Source of the DNA: Bacteroidota bacterium
Lineage (GTDB): Bacteria > Chlamydiota > Chlamydiia > Chlamydiales > FEN-1388
Reading direction: 5' to 3'
Assembly: GCA_013285825.1 (NCBI GenBank)
Contig: JABDGV010000001.1
Coordinates: forward strand, 62,001-126,000
Length of the DNA stretch: 64,000 nucleotides
Numbering within the stretch: the stretch's first letter is position 1; every line of letters begins with the position of its first letter. Under the pieces are notes generated by a model, which saw nothing but the letters and a program-made list of their open reading frames with translations, made no database searches and was not told the DNA's origin. The translations under genes and the position numbers were made by a program. Positions 7,744-16,207 of this stretch are shown here, in pieces.

Positions 7744-9115
7744 GGTAAACGTATTCTTTTTCTGAGTAGAGGTAGTGTGCAAGAGTATCAACGATTCCAC
7801 TATGTTCGATATACTTTGTCCATTTTATCGCCTGGGCTGTTTTGTAGTGTTCAGGAACGATGTATTGATTAAGCTCATCCGACTCTTCCAGAATCAATTC
7901 TTGCATAGCTATGCGAAAAACTTGGGTAAAAGCCGTTGCAAGATCGACTGTGTCCCAATCTACTCCCGCAGGATAGACAGTCAGATCGGTCAAATGGGAG
8001 AAGAGTGACTGCTCTATTTTATTGGGTGTTTGAATCGTTGATAAGTGCGTTGCAATGTCAAAAAAGGGCTTTTTGATCCAGTCTGGTGTCTGACTTGCCT
8101 CATTGAGGTGGAAAATATCATGGACGATGTATTTTGTAGGGGTCGTTTTAAATCCATGCGCTTTAGTGGGAAGCGGTATCTCTTTGGTTGGAAGAGATAT
8201 GGGCCAAACCCCCTCTTTCATAAGTTTAAGGGTTGTTTTTTGAGATGGAATACCAATAAGAGGCCTAACTTCAAGTGCATTCTTGCCATACTTGGCTTTA
8301 AGGTGCTCTTGTACGATCCTTAACGATGGAGAGATTTCATATTCGTTCTTTCCCTTTTGCACCTGCCCAAAGAGGTTATAGTTTATTTTTCCCGCAAGAG
8401 CGGTAATTGATACCTGCGCATACTCTTCAAAGGGAGCATCACGTTCTTCTAATTCCTCAAATAAGCGATCCGATTCTTTTTCAGCCTCGCTTTTTGGGAT
8501 AAGCAGAAAGTGCTGCTCGATGTTCGAGGCCTTTTTGATAGTATCAATGAGCTTCTTACTCTGAGCATCAGTTAATCCAGCGGTTTGTTTGAGATATTTT
8601 ACTGTTTCTTTGGCCGCTTTCCCCTTCTTAGCGATCAAATTAATCATTTGAATCTGTTCAAACTCAATCCCGTTTTCTAAGGCCTCTACGACGGCAGCTT
8701 TAAAATAGAGAAGTGTTCCATATTGCAGCTGGGTAATTTTCCCCTGGAGAAGCGCTTCTAGGGCATAATAATCAATATTTTCATCTGTAATCGACTGAGA
8801 GAGAATACCCTTTTCTAAATGGGTGAGAAGAGATGTGATATATTCTTCTTTGTTTTCGAGGGCATTAATCTTGTTCGCGAACAAATCTGCAGTTTTTGTG
8901 GTAAGTACAGACGTAATGCCGCCGCCTAACTCTTTAAGATCTTTTCCAGTCCTAACGAGAGAGGTATCGGTCGGGATGTTTTTAGAAACTTGTTCTACTT
9001 TTTTGTCCGTAGAGGAGTTCTTTTTCTGAGTTTTTTTAGAAGAGTGCGTAGTAACCTGATTATCATTTGGAATGGTAGTTACTGGTTGAGTATTATTTTT
9101 TACAATTTTAACCAT
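7718..9115 (-). CDS. Uncharacterised protein, possible effector, with 3' frameshift
   Basis: 465 residues, family not recognised. The first 45 residues are rich in Ser, Thr, Asn and Lys and appear disordered, with no hydrophobic signal, a composition often seen in type III secretion substrates. The rest is mixed alpha/beta with charged helices (LEALLQG, AAVVEALENG, KKGKAAKETVKYL). A YIVHDIFHLNEA segment near residue 332 is distinctive. The final residues differ in character, and a neighbouring frame continues plausibly for about 41 more residues, suggesting a one-base frameshift near 7744. AT-rich sequence precedes the start. Function unknown. Confidence 0.65.
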   Translation of the reverse strand: MVKIVKNNTQPVTTIPNDNQVTTHSSKKTQKKNSSTDKKVEQVSKNIPTDTSLVRTGKDLKELGGGITSVLTTKTADLFANKINALENKEEYITSLLTHLEKGILSQSITDENIDYYALEALLQGKITQLQYGTLLYFKAAVVEALENGIEFEQIQMINLIAKKGKAAKETVKYLKQTAGLTDAQSKKLIDTIKKASNIEQHFLLIPKSEAEKESDRLFEELEERDAPFEEYAQVSITALAGKINYNLFGQVQKGKNEYEISPSLRIVQEHLKAKYGKNALEVRPLIGIPSQKTTLKLMKEGVWPISLPTKEIPLPTKAHGFKTTPTKYIVHDIFHLNEASQTPDWIKKPFFDIATHLSTIQTPNKIEQSLFSHLTDLTVYPAGVDWDTVDLATAFTQVFRIAMQELILEESDELNQYIVPEHYKTAQAIKWTKYIEHSGIVDTLAHYLYSEKEYVYQRVRNAGS

Positions 9116-9345
9116 AATTAACCTAATTTTAATTGTTATTATACAAATAATAATAATTGTAAGTAAATTAAAAATTTATAATTAGTAAAAATGGAACCCA
9201 GTAAGAAAGAACTTTAGCTCAGGAGTGGAGATTGCTCTTGCAGATACTATTTTTAAGAAAATGAACTGATCTATATTCTATCGAGCCTGTCTCGATAGCT
9301 TACCGCTTCGATGAGCCGACAAACTCACATTTGTGGAAGAAATTA

Positions 9346-9957
9346 ATGAAAAATTGGATTCTCTTACTCTGCAATATAGCCTTACTTTCATCGGCTGCTG
9401 CCACAGATAGTCTCACATTTTTGCAATATTCCAGCTTCGACAGCAGTGTAAAGAAGACACAACTCGAGAAGTGTCTTTTGGAGTGTTATAGACTCGACTC
9501 TGCAACCTCAGCCATAATCCTGGAGAAGTTTTCTCCCCTTCTCAAAAACGATGAGCATTATCCCGTAGTCGATAGCTTTATTCAGACATCAGAAAAACTC
9601 AATATGTATTCAGCTCCATTCGCTCAGCTGACAGAAGAGACGAAACAACTACTTGAACAATATCCTCCCTACCACTCAATTTTGTTTGAAAATGATTATG
9701 TTCGCATTTCATGGGCTGTGACAAATAGCGGAGAGCAAGAACCAATCCAAGTCCATCCCTGGACGAGCTTAATGGTTGTTATTCAATCTTCTCACTTTCG
9801 AAGTGTACAGTCAAATGGGAATGTGTACGAAGATAACTGGCCAATTGGAGCCCATTTGCTGGGACCATCCCTTGACCTGTTATCATGCAAAAACATAGGC
9901 CCTCAGGAATACACTGGACTTATTTTCGAGATCAAAACAGTTCAAAGCGTGAATTAA
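9346..9957 (+). CDS. Secreted protein with cupin-like C-terminal half
   Basis: 203 residues from the ATG at 9346, preceded by GGAAG; a TTG at 9331 would spoil the signal peptide. Residues 1-20 are a signal peptide ending in AAA. The C-terminal half (HSILFENDYVRIS, then PIQVHPWTSLMVVI and WPIGAHLLGP) has the glycine/hydrophobic strand rhythm of a cupin, but the usual His-x-His pair is missing, so metal binding is doubtful. A weak family assignment. It is convergent with the downstream kinase gene. Confidence 0.6.
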   Translation: MKNWILLLCNIALLSSAAATDSLTFLQYSSFDSSVKKTQLEKCLLECYRLDSATSAIILEKFSPLLKNDEHYPVVDSFIQTSEKLNMYSAPFAQLTEETKQLLEQYPPYHSILFENDYVRISWAVTNSGEQEPIQVHPWTSLMVVIQSSHFRSVQSNGNVYEDNWPIGAHLLGPSLDLLSCKNIGPQEYTGLIFEIKTVQSVN

Positions 9958-9983
9958 GGAAAAAAAGAGGATTTTTTCTCTAC

Positions 9984-10901
9984 TCAGCTAAGGAGTGGAG
10001 ATTGAAACTCTTCTCGAGCCATTTCAAACAACTTGCAACACACATCTGCTCCGAGGTGTATGCTTGCCATGGCACGCAGGATAAGTTCGTTCACTGCGGG
10101 AAGATAGCCAATTTCTGGTATATACTCTTTATAGTCCCCATAGGGCTGTTTATGGCCGTAGAAGATACCTTCAATCACGTACTGTAATTTATCCAAATCA
10201 GTATTTTTTCCAATATCAATACTCCCCACCACATCAGCCCATTCGCTCTTTGATTTAGTTATGCTCTTTGACAAGCCTAAATCAATGAGGTCGTAACGGT
10301 TTTTCTTGCTGTCGTAGAGGATATTTTCCATCTTCACATCAGCATGAACAATGTTTCGTTTATGCAGTTCTGCAAGCCCACTGCTTATCTGACAAATAGC
10401 ATTCAATATTTCCTCAGGAGTGAGAGAGGATACAATGTTATCGAGCTTAGCGTTATATTCATGCATAATCAGTACGTCAATGTTATTATTTCTCAAACGT
10501 GCCTTTGGTCGAAGCTGGAGGCCCGCTGTTTTGTCTGGCCATTGGAGCGAGATGTCATACTCTCTTTTCAAAGACATGTAGAATCCAAGTGTCGCGCCAT
10601 AAAGAATTTTAACCGCTTTAGCTTTGCCATCTACTTCGGGCTCAAAACGGAACACTTCTCCACCAAATCCGGCTCCTAATCTCTTGCCCATTTTGTACTT
10701 GGTCGTAGAGGTGACCTCCTTACCGTCGATCACTTTCGTTTTGATGCGGGAGATCTTGTCTGTTTTAGGATCAATCTGCCACGTTGTTGAAGGCAGCGGT
10801 TTTTTAGTTCTATGCACTTTTGCAATAACTGACTCTGCCGATTCATAGGGAATAAGAGCTGTAGATGTACTAATTGGTAAAACTGACAAGTTATTACTCA
10901 T
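9984..10901 (-). CDS. Ser/Thr protein kinase-like protein
   Basis: 305 residues. Residues 1-68 are non-kinase, then a Hanks-type fold: glycine loop GAGFGG at 75-80, Lys98 in KAVKIL, Glu114 as the likely helix-C Glu, catalytic loop HADVKMEN with Asp188, Lys190 and Asn193, and DLG at 207-209 in place of DFG. All residues needed for phosphotransfer are present. No transmembrane segment or sensor domain follows, so it is a free kinase. Chlamydiae use such proteins as secreted effectors, but secretion is not shown here. No Shine-Dalgarno is visible before the ATG at 10901, and the upstream DNA is AT-rich. Confidence 0.78.
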   Translation of the reverse strand: MSNNLSVLPISTSTALIPYESAESVIAKVHRTKKPLPSTTWQIDPKTDKISRIKTKVIDGKEVTSTTKYKMGKRLGAGFGGEVFRFEPEVDGKAKAVKILYGATLGFYMSLKREYDISLQWPDKTAGLQLRPKARLRNNNIDVLIMHEYNAKLDNIVSSLTPEEILNAICQISSGLAELHKRNIVHADVKMENILYDSKKNRYDLIDLGLSKSITKSKSEWADVVGSIDIGKNTDLDKLQYVIEGIFYGHKQPYGDYKEYIPEIGYLPAVNELILRAMASIHLGADVCCKLFEMAREEFQSPLLS

Positions 10902-10990
10902 AATTATTTAATTTCTAAAATTAATTCTATATTTTTTTAAAAATTTATACAACAATTACTACAAACAATGAAGCGCTGCGATAGAGATTT

Positions 10991-11034
10991 TGCGGAGATT
11001 AGCAGCACTTAATCTCCGCATAAATGCGGAGATT
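10991..11034 (-). terminator. Tandem hairpin terminator region after the cupin operon
   Basis: Two direct copies of tgcggagatt (10991-11000 and 11025-11034) flank one inverted copy (11011-11020). Either outer copy can pair with the central one, giving two mutually exclusive stems. This lies just beyond the end of the minus-strand regulator-dehydratase-cupin operon. On that strand the region ends in AAAATCTC rather than a clean T-run. Confidence 0.45.
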
Positions 11035-11050
11035 CGTAACTTCGATCCTA

Positions 11051-11410
11051 TCAAATTTTCTCTAATTTCGCATGGGTCCGCTCTTCAACCACATCTCCAG
11101 TATTTACTGTAGACTTCGGCTCAAATAGCAATACATGAACTTCATCTGGGGCTACCGGCTGATGCTCAATTTTGGCAGGAACGATGATACATTCTCCCTC
11201 TTCCAGCCAAACATCCTTGTCTCGAAATTTCATTAAGAGCCGTCCCTTTAGGACGAGAAAAAGCTCATCTTCATGCTCGTGGCTATGCCAGACGAACTCT
11301 CCCTTAAATTTAGCCACTTTGACATGCTGACCATTCAATTCACCAACTATTCTGGGATGCCAGTGGTCTGAAAATGTACTCAACTTTTGTTTTAAATTAA
11401 TTTTATCCAT
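11051..11410 (-). CDS. Small cupin-domain protein
   Basis: 119 residues from the ATG at 11410, two bases after the stop of the dehydratase gene. A complete single-domain cupin: motif 1 is HSHEHEDELFLVLKG, with the His-x-His and Glu metal ligands, and motif 2 covers EGECIIVPAKIEHQP. It probably binds a divalent metal. The tight spacing and operon position suggest it works with the dehydratase, perhaps binding or isomerising the product, but the ligand cannot be told. Confidence 0.85.
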   Translation of the reverse strand: MDKINLKQKLSTFSDHWHPRIVGELNGQHVKVAKFKGEFVWHSHEHEDELFLVLKGRLLMKFRDKDVWLEEGECIIVPAKIEHQPVAPDEVHVLLFEPKSTVNTGDVVEERTHAKLEKI

Positions 11411-11412
11411 AC

Positions 11413-12366
11413 CTACTCTCCAACCCACCTTTTGAAAGAGTCTGAATCCACGTTTTTGCCTGTAACGAGAATAACCACTTCGCCTTGCAAATTCTTATGG
11501 GCAGCAATAAATCCGGCTAAAGCGACTGCGCCGGAAGGTTCAATAACCAAATGGTGTAGTTTCCAAAGTAAACGCATGGCATCGATTATACTCTCTTCGG
11601 AAACTGCATACACTTCGTCAACCGTCGACATCAAAATGGGATAGTTCAATGTTCCGACCGTATGAGCACGCAATCCATCTGCAATCGTATCGGTCTTTTC
11701 AAAGGCAATGTGCTTCTTTGCCTGAAACGACTCATAAAAATCGTGGGCTCCAAAAGGCTCTACACTGTAGGTCCTAATAGAGCTGTTACTTGCCTTGAGA
11801 ACCGATGCACAGCCGCTCATAAGGCCGCCGCCTCCTACAGGGCAGAAGAAATGTTTTATTTGAGGGTTTGATTCTATAATTTCAAGGCCAATAGTTCCTT
11901 GGCCTGCAATGGTTGTATAATTATTAAAGGGGTGAAGAGCCGCATATCCCTTTTTCTCCACAAGCTCTTTGACTATGCTTTCGCCCTCCTCATTAGTCCC
12001 TCCGCTATATATAATCTCTGCCCCTAAACTTTTTGTCCCATCAATTTTTTTGTGGGGAGCGTTTTTAGGCATGACTATGGTGGCTTTTTTGTGAAGTTTG
12101 GCTGCACCATAGGCCACTGCTTGAGCAAAATTACCGCTGGAAAAGGTGGCAACCTTCTCCACATCTGGGCTGAGTTCAAGAAGAGCGTTAAAGGCTCCAT
12201 GAACTTTGAAACTGCCCGTAGGCTGTTCACTCTCAAGTTTCAGATATATGGGGCCTTGGTAGCCAAGAATTTTTTGGAGCTCATCGCTTTTCAACATGGG
12301 TGCAGGCTTGAGGTAGGGGGAAATTCGCTTTTTCGCCTGAATAAAATCTTCTAGTCGTAGTTTCAT
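11413..12366 (-). CDS. PLP-dependent threonine/serine dehydratase-like enzyme
   Basis: 317 residues, fold type II. The PLP lysine lies in TGSFKVHGAF, the substrate loop is SSGNFAQAVA, and the phosphate-binding loop is PVGGGGLMSG. The C-terminal SGAVALAG segment is also typical. There is no ACT regulatory domain, so it resembles catabolic dehydratases, serine racemase or hydroxyaspartate ammonia-lyase rather than feedback-inhibited IlvA. The ATG overlaps the TGA of the regulator (ATGA), so the two are translationally coupled. Substrate within the hydroxy-amino-acid group is unresolved. Confidence 0.87.
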   Translation of the reverse strand: MKLRLEDFIQAKKRISPYLKPAPMLKSDELQKILGYQGPIYLKLESEQPTGSFKVHGAFNALLELSPDVEKVATFSSGNFAQAVAYGAAKLHKKATIVMPKNAPHKKIDGTKSLGAEIIYSGGTNEEGESIVKELVEKKGYAALHPFNNYTTIAGQGTIGLEIIESNPQIKHFFCPVGGGGLMSGCASVLKASNSSIRTYSVEPFGAHDFYESFQAKKHIAFEKTDTIADGLRAHTVGTLNYPILMSTVDEVYAVSEESIIDAMRLLWKLHHLVIEPSGAVALAGFIAAHKNLQGEVVILVTGKNVDSDSFKRWVGE

Positions 12367-13031
12367 GCTTTCCTCAACTTGTTTAGTCTGTTTTTAGCAA
12401 GCTCGAGATACTTGTAGATACATTGCCGGGTCAATTGCAAAGAATTAGCAATGGATGAAATAGCCCCTCTTTTTTTAAAGCAGCCTTGCCTGTAGAGGTG
12501 ATCAACAATTGCCTGTTTATCCTTGTAGGTCAACTGGTTTGAAATGAGCCCGCTCTGTACGAGGTAGGTTTTAATATCCTCCTCTATCTCTTCTTCGTTT
12601 GTACGATTCGTCTCATTGATATCGTGGAGCCCGACCATAGTGTTTGGTTCACACGCTGTAAAAAACTCTAAGAACCTTTGGAACTGTTCAAATTGGGAGA
12701 CATCGAAGTTGCAGCAAAAGGCGCCGATCATCTTTCCCTTGTCATCACGAATTGCCATTGAAGCAGATTTGAGCTTTTTGCCTCGGTTATTTTGATTGAT
12801 ATAGTTGACTAATGCATCGGGAATGCCCTCTTGCTCCAAAAGGCGGCGGATACCGAGCTCGCTTGCAGAATCCCCTATCTTTCTCCCCGAGATCTGACCA
12901 TTTACGATATGGATAATCGAGTGGTCTAAGTCCTTGAAATCATGAACAACCACCTCTAATACATTTTGAAAAAGCTGGCCAAAAAGGTTTGCAATTTGGA
13001 CATACCTTTCAAAGATTTTATTAGTTTTCAT
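12363..13031 (-). CDS. YheO/DauR-like PAS-HTH transcriptional regulator
   Basis: 222 residues. The N-terminal domain (residues 1-120) matches the YheO-like PAS family: VVVHDFKDLDHSIIHIVNGQISGR and then KKLKSASMAIRDDKGKMIGAFC. The C-terminal helix-turn-helix is GAISSIANSLQLTRQCIYKYL. DauR of this family controls D-arginine catabolism in Pseudomonas. Here it is the first gene of an operon with the dehydratase and cupin, so it probably regulates that operon in response to an amino acid. AGGAT precedes the ATG by five bases. Confidence 0.82.
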   Translation of the reverse strand: MKTNKIFERYVQIANLFGQLFQNVLEVVVHDFKDLDHSIIHIVNGQISGRKIGDSASELGIRRLLEQEGIPDALVNYINQNNRGKKLKSASMAIRDDKGKMIGAFCCNFDVSQFEQFQRFLEFFTACEPNTMVGLHDINETNRTNEEEIEEDIKTYLVQSGLISNQLTYKDKQAIVDHLYRQGCFKKRGAISSIANSLQLTRQCIYKYLELAKNRLNKLRKA

Positions 13032-13235
13032 AAATCCTATATCTTATGTATTTACATATTATCAAATCGTTAACATTTTGTAAATGTATTGATTGAGAAG
13101 TACACTCAAGGGGGTCTTTTGCAAAACTATGATCAAACATTAGAAAAGCTCTCTTAACATTGAAGAGATTGCAAATTATATTTTTATTTTATACTGTTGG
13201 CATGCGTTATCTACACCCTGAAAACGAGCGATATC

Positions 13236-13400
13236 ATGCTAAGCTGGTCATTAACGTTTTTGATTGTTGCGATTATTGCAGCTCTTCTTGGTCTCGGTGG
13301 TATAGCTGGCGAAGCTACCTACATAGCTTATATCTTATTCATTCTTTTTATCATTTTATTCGTAGTTTCTCTTATAACCGGTAAAAGACCTAAGGTTTAA
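13236..13400 (+). CDS. DUF1328-family small membrane protein
   Basis: 54 residues from the ATG at 13236 ([19 protein letters not shown]). Two transmembrane helices joined by [11 protein letters not shown] match the DUF1328/YtjA family of tiny inner-membrane proteins, whose function is not settled. The family's usual start aligns with this ATG, so the upstream in-frame codons are ignored. A homologous gene begins two bases after its stop. Confidence 0.8.
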   Translation: MLSWSLTFLIVAIIAALLGLGGIAGEATYIAYILFILFIILFVVSLITGKRPKV

Positions 13401-13402
13401 TT

Positions 13403-13567
13403 ATGTTACGATGGGCACTCTTCTTTCTCCTTGTCGCAATTATTGCAGCCATTTTAGGCATGCCTCAAGTCGCAGCGATTTCTGGTGAAATTTCTAAAAT
13501 TATATTCTTCGTATTCATAGTGCTTTTTTTACTTATACTCCTCTTTGGAGCAACGATCTTTAAATAG
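13403..13567 (+). CDS. Second DUF1328-like small membrane protein
   Basis: 54 residues (MLRWALFFLLVAIIAAILG at the start, ending in ATIFK). The first helix and the IAA(I/L)LG turn match the gene just upstream, so this is a tandem duplicate that has diverged in the loop and second helix. Only two bases separate the genes, so they are co-transcribed and probably coupled. Function unknown. Confidence 0.7.
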   Translation: MLRWALFFLLVAIIAAILGMPQVAAISGEISKIIFFVFIVLFLLILLFGATIFK

Positions 13568-13605
13568 AAACAGTTGATCGCTCAAGCACTGCACTAATAC
13601 TCATA

Positions 13606-14067
13606 TTAACGATGCGTACGTTCCACCTCTTCAACCCGTTTCAACTGCTGCATATTCCAATCGTCAGTAGAAAATGGCGTATCAAACCAGGCATTCAAGA
13701 TCTCTTTTAAAATAGGTGCAGATGTTGTTCTAAGGCTGAGTCCAAGCACATTGGCACGATTCCATTTTCGTGCACCCTTTGCCGTTTCAGCATCAACGCA
13801 TAATGCCGCACGAATTCCAGGCACTTTATTTGCAATAATAGTGCATCCTGTCCCAGTCCAACAGAGCACAATCCCTTCCCTAGCATGCCCTGACTTAATT
13901 TCATCAATAGCTTTTATGGTGACTAAAGGCCAGTCGTGCATTCCTTTTTGCTCCTTCTCCTCTTTAGAAGGGCCGAAATAGATAATGTCATGACCTCTCT
14001 GCTTTACGTCGGAAATAAGCTCATCAATGATTGGAAAATACATATCAGAGCTGATTGCGATTTTCAT
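13606..14067 (-). CDS. RpiB/LacAB-type sugar-phosphate isomerase
   Basis: 153 residues from the ATG at 14067, whose MKIAISSD start is typical of the family; another in-frame ATG lies at 14082. The [20 protein letters not shown] region carries the active-site Cys and phosphate-binding loop of ribose-5-phosphate isomerase B, and ANVLGLSLR follows. It should interconvert aldose and ketose phosphates in the cytoplasm. The start codon lies inside the HepT gene, so it forms the third gene of a toxin-antitoxin operon, an odd position for a metabolic gene. Confidence 0.82.
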   Translation of the reverse strand: MKIAISSDMYFPIIDELISDVKQRGHDIIYFGPSKEEKEQKGMHDWPLVTIKAIDEIKSGHAREGIVLCWTGTGCTIIANKVPGIRAALCVDAETAKGARKWNRANVLGLSLRTTSAPILKEILNAWFDTPFSTDDWNMQQLKRVEEVERTHR

Positions 14068-14425
14068 GGTGGAATTCCCCATCTTTCAACAATTGTTTCC
14101 TAATGGCTAGAATTTGCTTCCTTAACTTTGGAATTTCTTTAGTTAAGACTCTCCACGTTAAATCAAGGTCGACTCCAAAATACTCATGTATAAGAATATC
14201 CCGCATACCAGCAATATTCTTCCATGCAACTTTCGGGAATTTCTTTCTTAAGTCCTCAGGTAAATTTTTAATCGCCTCACCGATAATTTCTAAACGTCTG
14301 ATGAGGGAATCCTGAAGCTGTATTGAACTCTTGAAACTTTCGAAGGTCTGTCCTTCAAGATAGATTTCTATGAGAGAAATACACTCAAAAATATGCGTTA
14401 AGAATACTTTTGGGTCTTTCCTCAT
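14045..14425 (-). CDS. hepT: HepT-like toxin (DUF86)
   Basis: 126 residues with the Rx4HxY ribonuclease/AMPylation motif as RDILIHEY and the upstream [14 protein letters not shown] helix of the family. In characterised systems HepT is a HEPN toxin inactivated by addition of AMP groups to the motif Tyr by the MntA partner. Its ATG overlaps the TGA of the nucleotidyltransferase gene, the standard antitoxin-first coupling. Its 3' end overlaps the start of the RpiB-like gene by 23 bases. Confidence 0.87.
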   Translation of the reverse strand: MRKDPKVFLTHIFECISLIEIYLEGQTFESFKSSIQLQDSLIRRLEIIGEAIKNLPEDLRKKFPKVAWKNIAGMRDILIHEYFGVDLDLTWRVLTKEIPKLRKQILAIRKQLLKDGEFHHENRNQL

Positions 14426-14715
14426 AAAATTATTACTTGCTCAGATAAGATGCGCTCTCGAAGTAATGGATGTAAGGAATTATATGTTAGCAAATCTACA
14501 TGCCTACCCAGCTTTTCTTCCAATTGAATTTTTAGCCCAACTAAATCAAACAGACTTTTTGTCTTTCCCTTAAATTCGATAAGCAAGTCAATATCACTAT
14601 CCTCTGTCGCATCTCCGCGTGCAAACGACCCAAAAAGAGCTGCTCGTTTAACACCGCTTTCAATTAACATTTTGGAAATAGATTTCTTTAGATTGCGTAT
14701 CTGAGCTGAACTCAT
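14422..14715 (-). CDS. mntA: MntA-like nucleotidyltransferase antitoxin
   Basis: 97 residues from the ATG at 14715; an earlier in-frame ATG at 14748 would add 11 residues. The minimal nucleotidyltransferase signature is complete: [19 protein letters not shown] with both Asp ligands, followed by [13 protein letters not shown] and VDLLTYNSL. In this family the enzyme AMPylates and silences HepT, here encoded by the next, overlapping gene. A decayed copy of the same domain lies at 49255-49386. Confidence 0.86.
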   Translation of the reverse strand: MSSAQIRNLKKSISKMLIESGVKRAALFGSFARGDATEDSDIDLLIEFKGKTKSLFDLVGLKIQLEEKLGRHVDLLTYNSLHPLLRERILSEQVIIL

Positions 14716-14892
14716 TTTTTTTTCTCTCTGACCAAAAAATATCAACATACTGATTTTAGAACAAGAGGGACAGCCGATACGGCTTCAGGGAAAATTATAA
14801 GGAACCGCAGGCGCAGAAAAACCAAAATAATCCAGCCAGTAGAGGAGGGGGACTTGCCTCTTGGAGCCGCCCCCCCCTCATTTAGAGTTAGC

Positions 14893-16053
14893 TTAAGATG
14901 GTTTAACAAATCCGACAGAACTGCTGCTATTGCCATTCCAGATATATCCGACATAGCCATTCTTGTTATCATAGATGAAGTTTATCCCACCAAGCACATG
15001 CCGGCTAGTATTAAAAAAAACTCCAGTGGAATCATGGACAACGTCAACACCATTTGGCTGCATGGGATTGCCAGCTTGACCAATAGTAAAAGTATAATAA
15101 GCTACAGGATCCGACTGATGAGGCAAATAGACACTTATCACATCGCCGTCTGGAGCGCATTCTACCAACCCAGTTCCAGGACATGCGACCAGTGGACCTA
15201 CAGTCGAACCGATTGGAGGGGATAAAAACGCCGTATCAACACCAGTATCAAGTAATATACCGCCTTCGCCGCTAAAACCATTCACACTGATCGTCATTTG
15301 CGCCGGCATCCATTCTGGAAGTTCTTTTGTGGAATATTGACTCCAAGGCTGCAATTTTACAAACCCAGCATTCTTAGTATTTTTAGAGGTGAGGCCAAGC
15401 TCGACTCCTGTGGGAGTAACGACATATCCATTAGTCCAATCCTTAGGAAGCTTCTTCAATTTCCCCTTTGTAAGCACCTTTTGAAGGTTAAGAAATGCGT
15501 TGTAGGAGGGTGTCCCACGAGTCTGCTGCAGACTTTCACGCGCAAAGCCAATACCCATCACAGAGATACCAGTAGGGTGCATATTTGGAGTGCAGGAGCG
15601 TGCACCATCTGTGCAGGCAATCTCCGTAACCTGTAACACTGGCACATTAGCCGTCGCTACCACATTACCATCTGCATCGTAAAATTCTTGTGTAGCAGAC
15701 CACCAGGTACCCTTTTCAACAATTCCACTGCTTGAATAGACTTGCTCGCCATACCCTAAGTTTTGTGCCCCTGGTGCAGGCTGAAAGATATCTGCAGATG
15801 CAATAATTCCAACTGAGCCGGTATCCATAATGAATTCCCTATACTCAGTGCTGCCATTGAACCCTAAGTAAACTGTGGGTGATGCATGCAAGTCAGAGTT
15901 TGAACTTGCGTTTGCAAAAGGAAGAACAACACTCGTGTGACCCTTATAGTGAGGCTTGGTAGATGCTGCGTCTCCTGGCAGTGGCAGTGCAATAAAGAGA
16001 GCAAATAATGCCGCGACTGGTCTCAGCATTGACGAAACCGTAGAATATACCAT
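14893..16053 (-). CDS. Secreted pepsin-like aspartic protease candidate
   Basis: 386 residues from the ATG at 16053, which has GAGGG five bases upstream; a TTG lies four codons earlier. The signal peptide ends near GDAAS. Counting from that TTG, two Asp-Thr-Gly motifs stand 192 residues apart: FIMDTGSVG with Asp81 and ILLDTGVDTAF with Asp273. Pepsin has its two catalytic Asp 183 apart. GISVMGIGF between them resembles the pepsin hydrophobic-hydrophobic-Gly element. This is a bilobed A1-type layout, not a single retropepsin domain. Two Cys pairs suggest disulfides in an oxidising compartment. Proteolytic activity is inferred. Confidence 0.65.
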   Translation of the reverse strand: MVYSTVSSMLRPVAALFALFIALPLPGDAASTKPHYKGHTSVVLPFANASSNSDLHASPTVYLGFNGSTEYREFIMDTGSVGIIASADIFQPAPGAQNLGYGEQVYSSSGIVEKGTWWSATQEFYDADGNVVATANVPVLQVTEIACTDGARSCTPNMHPTGISVMGIGFARESLQQTRGTPSYNAFLNLQKVLTKGKLKKLPKDWTNGYVVTPTGVELGLTSKNTKNAGFVKLQPWSQYSTKELPEWMPAQMTISVNGFSGEGGILLDTGVDTAFLSPPIGSTVGPLVACPGTGLVECAPDGDVISVYLPHQSDPVAYYTFTIGQAGNPMQPNGVDVVHDSTGVFFNTSRHVLGGINFIYDNKNGYVGYIWNGNSSSSVGFVKPS

Positions 16054-16207
16054 TGGAACCCTCAATAAAAATTCATACTTGATACTGAATTACTCATAGT
16101 CAAATTGCATTATGAATGCAAGCCACTCTGACGATCACTGTGATAACCCTATACATAAAATCTATAATTAAATAATTTGAAATTATAGACGTACTACGGG
16201 ATGTTTT

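Noticed and set aside
14742-14972. Minus-strand 76-codon frame over the aspartic-protease 3' end
   Set aside because: It overlaps a well-supported gene in another frame and has no family features.
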